Under the pieces are notes generated by a model. That model did no database searches. It was not told the DNA's origin and was given only the letters and a program-made list of their open reading frames with translations. A stretch of 29,025 nucleotides of DNA from UMGS1251 sp036666555 (GTDB lineage: Bacteria > Bacillota > Clostridia > Lachnospirales > Lachnospiraceae), in NCBI GenBank assembly GCA_036666555.1, contig JAVWVS010000029.1:1-29025 (forward strand), in the 5' to 3' direction. Each line of letters starts with the position of its first letter. Positions within the stretch are counted from its first letter, which is position 1. This document shows, piece by piece, positions 26,300 through 29,025 of the stretch. Made by a program: the position numbers and the translations under genes.

Positions 26300-27622
26300 A
26301 TGCTTTTCTTATTGAAAATTTGCGCCATTGCTGCATCGGTCTTTTACGCCTTATATATGTTTTGGTACTCCACCCGTATTATGGAATTGAAAATCAATAA
26401 AGTACCCTACTATGCATTGATTGGTCTTAGTTCCTTCCTTTACAGTTATTTTTTCATAAATCGCAGAATTCCTTATTATGCGGTTTACATTTTTATGTTA
26501 CTAATTATACTGCTTATTTACGTGATTTCTTTTAAGCAAAACTTTATGGTGTACTTTTTTGGTGCTTGTACTTTTATCTTTCACCTGTTATTTGTCAAAG
26601 GGATTGTCTTTTCCCTTGCCTCCATTTTTGTTAATACAAATATTAATGAATTGGCTTCCAACTTCTCCAGCCGAATCTTTCTAACGATGATAGATTTTAT
26701 CATTGCTTCCATTTACCTCTTTGTATTTCGAAAAGTTCTACCGGACAAATGGGTTCGTCGCGTCTGTCAAACATATAGTGCGTTAAAGCCTCTGGTTTTT
26801 GTATTGTCCTTTTTGACCGGGATTTTACTGTTTTCTTCTGTTGTTTACGAGCAACGGTTAGACGCTAAATGGATTGGTCTATGCTTCCTCCTGCTGTGTT
26901 TGGTAATCTCCTTTTGCTTATATTATGTTTTGTGCATTCGTATAGAAAATATTCAAAAAGATGATTTTGCACTTCGTGCTTCTAGTCTGGAGCATCAGTT
27001 GCAAATACAGATGCAACATTACAATGCGCAATTGAATTACATCGAAAACATGCGTAAAATCAAGCACGACTATCTCAATCAATTGCACGGTCTCTCCTTT
27101 CTTTTAGAAAACGCTGATTTAAAAGGGATGGAAAATTATATTTCCGAAATGTTGGGAAATATCCAAACAGCTTCCTCTGTTTATAAAAAATATTCGAATA
27201 ATAAAATGCTGGATGCCATACTACAAGATATCGCAATTCGTTGCGAACAAAGCAATATTACCTTTGACGCTTTCGTTCACCTTCCCGACAAGATGCCGAT
27301 GTCTGATTATGATTTATGTACGATTTTTTCTAATTTAATGGACAATGCTATGGAAGCAACTGCACTTTGTGCCGATAATCGTTTTATTACCATCAAACAA
27401 AAGAACGTCAATAAATGGGCTGTGATCATTCAGCAAAACTCCTATGATGGAACACTGTTGGAATCAAACGGAAAAATACAGACCCGAAAAGAAGACCATG
27501 CTTTTCATGGAATCGGAATACAGGCTATTACAGATTTAACCAAAAAATATGGTGGTTACACACAATTCGTGCCTGATTTTCAAAATAAAATATTTACCGT
27601 TTCTATTTTTTTACACAACTAA
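26300..27622 (+). CDS. AgrC-like GHKL sensor histidine kinase
   Basis: The product has 440 residues from the ATG at 26300, which follows a GGGGGG site; a TTG two codons upstream is less likely. The first about 215 residues contain six or seven hydrophobic segments, as in AgrC/ComD-type peptide sensors. A coiled coil leads to the phospho-acceptor motif KHDYLNQLHG (H256), an N box NLMDNAMEA (345-353) and a G box HGIGI (403-407), typical of the GHKL/HATPase_c_5 class that partners LytTR regulators. It is divergent from the two LytTR genes and thus likely their kinase. No AgrB/AgrD-type signal genes are in the window, so the ligand is unknown. Its stop codon overlaps that of the convergent AP2 gene. 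Confidence 0.92.
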   Translation: MLFLLKICAIAASVFYALYMFWYSTRIMELKINKVPYYALIGLSSFLYSYFFINRRIPYYAVYIFMLLIILLIYVISFKQNFMVYFFGACTFIFHLLFVKGIVFSLASIFVNTNINELASNFSSRIFLTMIDFIIASIYLFVFRKVLPDKWVRRVCQTYSALKPLVFVLSFLTGILLFSSVVYEQRLDAKWIGLCFLLLCLVISFCLYYVLCIRIENIQKDDFALRASSLEHQLQIQMQHYNAQLNYIENMRKIKHDYLNQLHGLSFLLENADLKGMENYISEMLGNIQTASSVYKKYSNNKMLDAILQDIAIRCEQSNITFDAFVHLPDKMPMSDYDLCTIFSNLMDNAMEATALCADNRFITIKQKNVNKWAVIIQQNSYDGTLLESNGKIQTRKEDHAFHGIGIQAITDLTKKYGGYTQFVPDFQNKIFTVSIFLHN

Positions 27623-28251
27623 TATTGTGTCCACTCTCGATGTGCTTCCAGAAAAGGTTCAAAATATATTTCTTCTCCTGTTTTTCTTGCCTTAGTTGCC
27701 TCTTGTATGCTGTTGTATGTTCCCAGATAGTGGTGTTGTCCTTTAAATGTAATATTGGCTACCCATTTTCCTTTCTGCTTGGAGACACCTTTGATTCCAC
27801 TTGTATTATTTTTCGAAATTTTTTTTGACGCAATAATGGACAAACAGGTGCCTTCCATGTGCAGTAGTTGTTCTGTATTTATTTCACATCCGCAACTTTT
27901 CGTATGACCATTTCGCAGATTGCTAATGGACACCTCGCAACTGTTTCCACATTGACATCTGCACAACCATAATTGTCTGCCATTTTTTTTTCTAGTTGGC
28001 TCAATGGCTGTAAGCCTTCCAAATGTCTGATTTCTAATGTCCTGTTTTTCTCTTTGGATACACCCACAACTTTTTGTATCTCCACGAACCAAACTTCGTC
28101 CATTTATAAAGCAAGTGTTCCCACAACTACATTTGCATTCCCATATAATACTGCCATGATTCCTTCTTTTTGTGGGTCCTACAACAGTAAGTCTTCCAAA
28201 TATTTGTTCTGCGCAAATTCCGATTGCTTTCTCCTTTTTTTTCTCCATCAT
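27619..28251 (-). CDS. AP2-domain protein with two tandem zinc-ribbon repeats
   Basis: The product has 210 residues (ATG at 28251, or the next codon at 28248 with better spacing from AGAGGA). Two about 47-residue repeats start with FGRLT and end with KSCGC. Each has a CxCxCGN knuckle (C39/C41/C43 and C97/C99/C101) and a CxC pair (C62/C64 and C120/C122), a likely zinc-binding fold. The C-terminus (about 146-200) is an AP2/ERF-like DNA-binding domain: SGIKGVSKQKGKWVANI then YLGTYNSIQEA. Such proteins occur in phages and near homing endonucleases in Firmicutes; no nuclease domain is visible here. The gene is convergent with the kinase gene, and the two overlap by four bases at their stops. Its link to the pilus locus is unclear; it may be a mobile passenger. 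Confidence 0.85.
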   Translation of the reverse strand: MMEKKKEKAIGICAEQIFGRLTVVGPTKRRNHGSIIWECKCSCGNTCFINGRSLVRGDTKSCGCIQREKQDIRNQTFGRLTAIEPTRKKNGRQLWLCRCQCGNSCEVSISNLRNGHTKSCGCEINTEQLLHMEGTCLSIIASKKISKNNTSGIKGVSKQKGKWVANITFKGQHHYLGTYNSIQEATKARKTGEEIYFEPFLEAHREWTQY

Positions 28252-28347
28252 TTTCCTCTTCTTTCTTCCTTTCCATCTTATTTTTTCGTATCTTGTAGAA
28301 CATGTGCATACTCATAAGTGGGCTTCTTGCAACCTTTAGAGAATAAG

Positions 28348-28513
28348 GTAGACTTTTTTCCCCGCTCGTGATATGCTTATTTCGTTCGATTTCAAGTACT
28401 TATGAAAAGCGGACATTAGCTCGCTTTGTCCTAAAAGCACTGTATTTTCACTGCATAGAGCATTTTAACTTTTTGTAATAATTCGATTAAAAAATCAGAA
28501 GAAAAAAGTCTAC
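28348..28513. repeat. Segment bounded by perfect 13-bp inverted repeats
   Basis: GTAGACTTTTTTC (28348-28360) and GAAAAAAGTCTAC (28501-28513) are exact reverse complements bounding 166 bases. Inside are shorter complementary pairs, for example CCGCT (28362-28366) with AGCGG (28408-28412), and AAAGCG (28406-28411) with CGCTTT (28422-28427). TTTTTCCCC also recurs directly at 28355-28363 and 28515-28523. It may be a miniature inverted-repeat element or the closing stem of a structured RNA. No clear target-site duplication is seen. Confidence 0.5.
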
Positions 28514-28629
28514 ATTTTTCCCCAAAAATTACAATTTCTACCATTTTTTTCTGTATTTCATGAGTTATTTATATATTTCCACTGTTTTGCTTTTCTTGTT
28601 CCCGAATAAAAAAATAGCGTATAATGCCG

Positions 28630-28671
28630 AATATGCATCGGAATCTGCCATTGCAGATTTCGATGCATATT
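28630..28671 (-). terminator. 19-bp hairpin after the wall-anchored surface protein gene
   Basis: Arms 28630-28648 and 28653-28671 pair at 18 of 19 positions (the mismatch is G/T) around a 4-base loop, 22 bases past the stop codon of the minus-strand gene. A T-run (seven T) follows about 16 bases after the stem on the minus strand, not directly, so termination is likely but not textbook. Confidence 0.6.
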
Positions 28672-28693
28672 TAATAAATGACTGTTGCTTATT

Positions 28694-29025
28694 CTACTGT
28701 TGGCATCTTTTGCGACGTCTATATTTTATTAATACAATCATTCCTCCGCTCACAAGTACTCCAAACATTCCCAGATAAATTTGATAATTCGCAGTATCTC
28801 CTGTCACTGGTGATGCTGTCAGAGCCACTTGTTTGACCGGTATTGGTTTTAAAACAGCCGGTGGATTCGGGGTAGGATCTGGTGTGGGATCCGGTACTAC
28901 CGTCTTGGAGATTTTCGCAAGATAAGTTCCATTCTTCTCCACAGTGACCGGCATCGTTTCTACTTTATGACCCTCTTCATACCAGCCGTCAAACTGATAG
29001 CCCTCTTTTGCCTTTACCTCCGGTA
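28694..29025 (-). CDS. C-terminal part of a wall-anchored surface protein (runs off the window)
   Basis: The frame is open to the window edge, so only about the last 109 residues are visible. They begin with a Listeria-Bacteroides (InlB B-type) repeat, KEGYQFDGWYEEG, then a Pro-rich linker with DPTPDPTP, and a sorting signal SPVTGD followed by a hydrophobic helix (IYLGMFGVLVSGGMIVLI) and KYRRRKR. The xPxTGD motif matches the type used by the giant protein at the other end of the window, so both may be substrates of the same sortase. It is separated from the AP2 gene by a hairpin and is likely its own transcription unit. Confidence 0.88.
   Translation of the reverse strand, partial: PEVKAKEGYQFDGWYEEGHKVETMPVTVEKNGTYLAKISKTVVPDPTPDPTPNPPAVLKPIPVKQVALTASPVTGDTANYQIYLGMFGVLVSGGMIVLIKYRRRKRCQQ

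Larger units (their letters stand above)
28252..28693. other. Intergenic region between AP2 gene and surface protein gene
   Basis: No credible coding sequence is seen in these 442 AT-rich bases. They hold a pair of distant 13-bp inverted repeats (28348-28513) and a strong hairpin after the surface protein gene (28630-28671), annotated separately. The AP2 gene promoter should be here, but I see no convincing -35/-10 pair. Short open frames on either strand lack a ribosome binding site or cross the hairpin. Confidence 0.6.

Noticed and set aside
28560..28778. Plus-strand 72-residue open frame
   Set aside because: It crosses the terminator-like hairpin and the antisense of the surface protein gene, and has no convincing start signal.

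Overview
The window is an AT-rich stretch of a low-GC Gram-positive genome, most likely from the class Clostridia (Lachnospiraceae-like). This is inferred from strong AGGAGG-type ribosome binding sites, a type IV pilus locus without a secretin, proteins with xPxTGD wall-sorting signals, and AgrC/LytTR-type two-component genes. No rRNA, tRNA, CRISPR array or intact transposase was seen.

Layout. From 25985 down to 64 almost everything lies on the minus strand. Eighteen or more genes are separated by gaps of at most about 50 bases or overlap, so they look like one operon of about 26 kb. In transcription order it encodes: two LytTR regulators (25985-24475), the first with a degenerate receiver; a PilX-like minor pilin; a small protein with an RNA polymerase alpha-CTD-like domain; two class III prepilins; a small coiled-coil membrane protein; a very large bactofilin-domain protein interrupted by a 39-bp tandem repeat and a 100-N assembly gap; PilC, PilM, PilN-like and PilO-like proteins; a 91-residue orphan; prepilin peptidase PilD; ATPases PilB and PilT; then a MoxR / DUF58 / membrane transglutaminase-like trio; and finally a 2243-residue secreted, wall-anchored protein with a peptidase M30-like (HEGQH) domain, GLUG motifs and four FN3/Ig-like repeat pairs. 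A divergent AgrC-like histidine kinase (26300-27622, plus strand) faces the operon across a 0.3-kb control region. Its end overlaps that of a convergent gene for a double zinc-ribbon AP2-domain protein. The right edge cuts into a second wall-anchored surface protein.

How it may work together (inference). The kinase and LytTR pair would control the pilus operon. PilB/PilT/PilC/PilM/PilN/PilO/PilD form the motor, platform and processing enzyme. The bactofilin-type scaffold could position the machine, as bactofilin BacP helps do for PilB/PilT in Myxococcus. The minor prepilins would initiate or tip the filament. The MoxR-DUF58-transglutaminase module and the giant wall protease may handle surface maturation or adhesion. 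No obvious major pilin and no signal-peptide gene (AgrB/AgrD type) is in the window.

Main points. (1) What reads as two separate bactofilin-region genes is one continuous reading frame once the arbitrary 100-N gap is corrected. (2) Several components (alpha-CTD-like protein, chimeric bactofilin, MoxR/DUF58/transglutaminase plus M30-like protease, degenerate PilM and degenerate receiver) make this a non-standard type IV pilus system.
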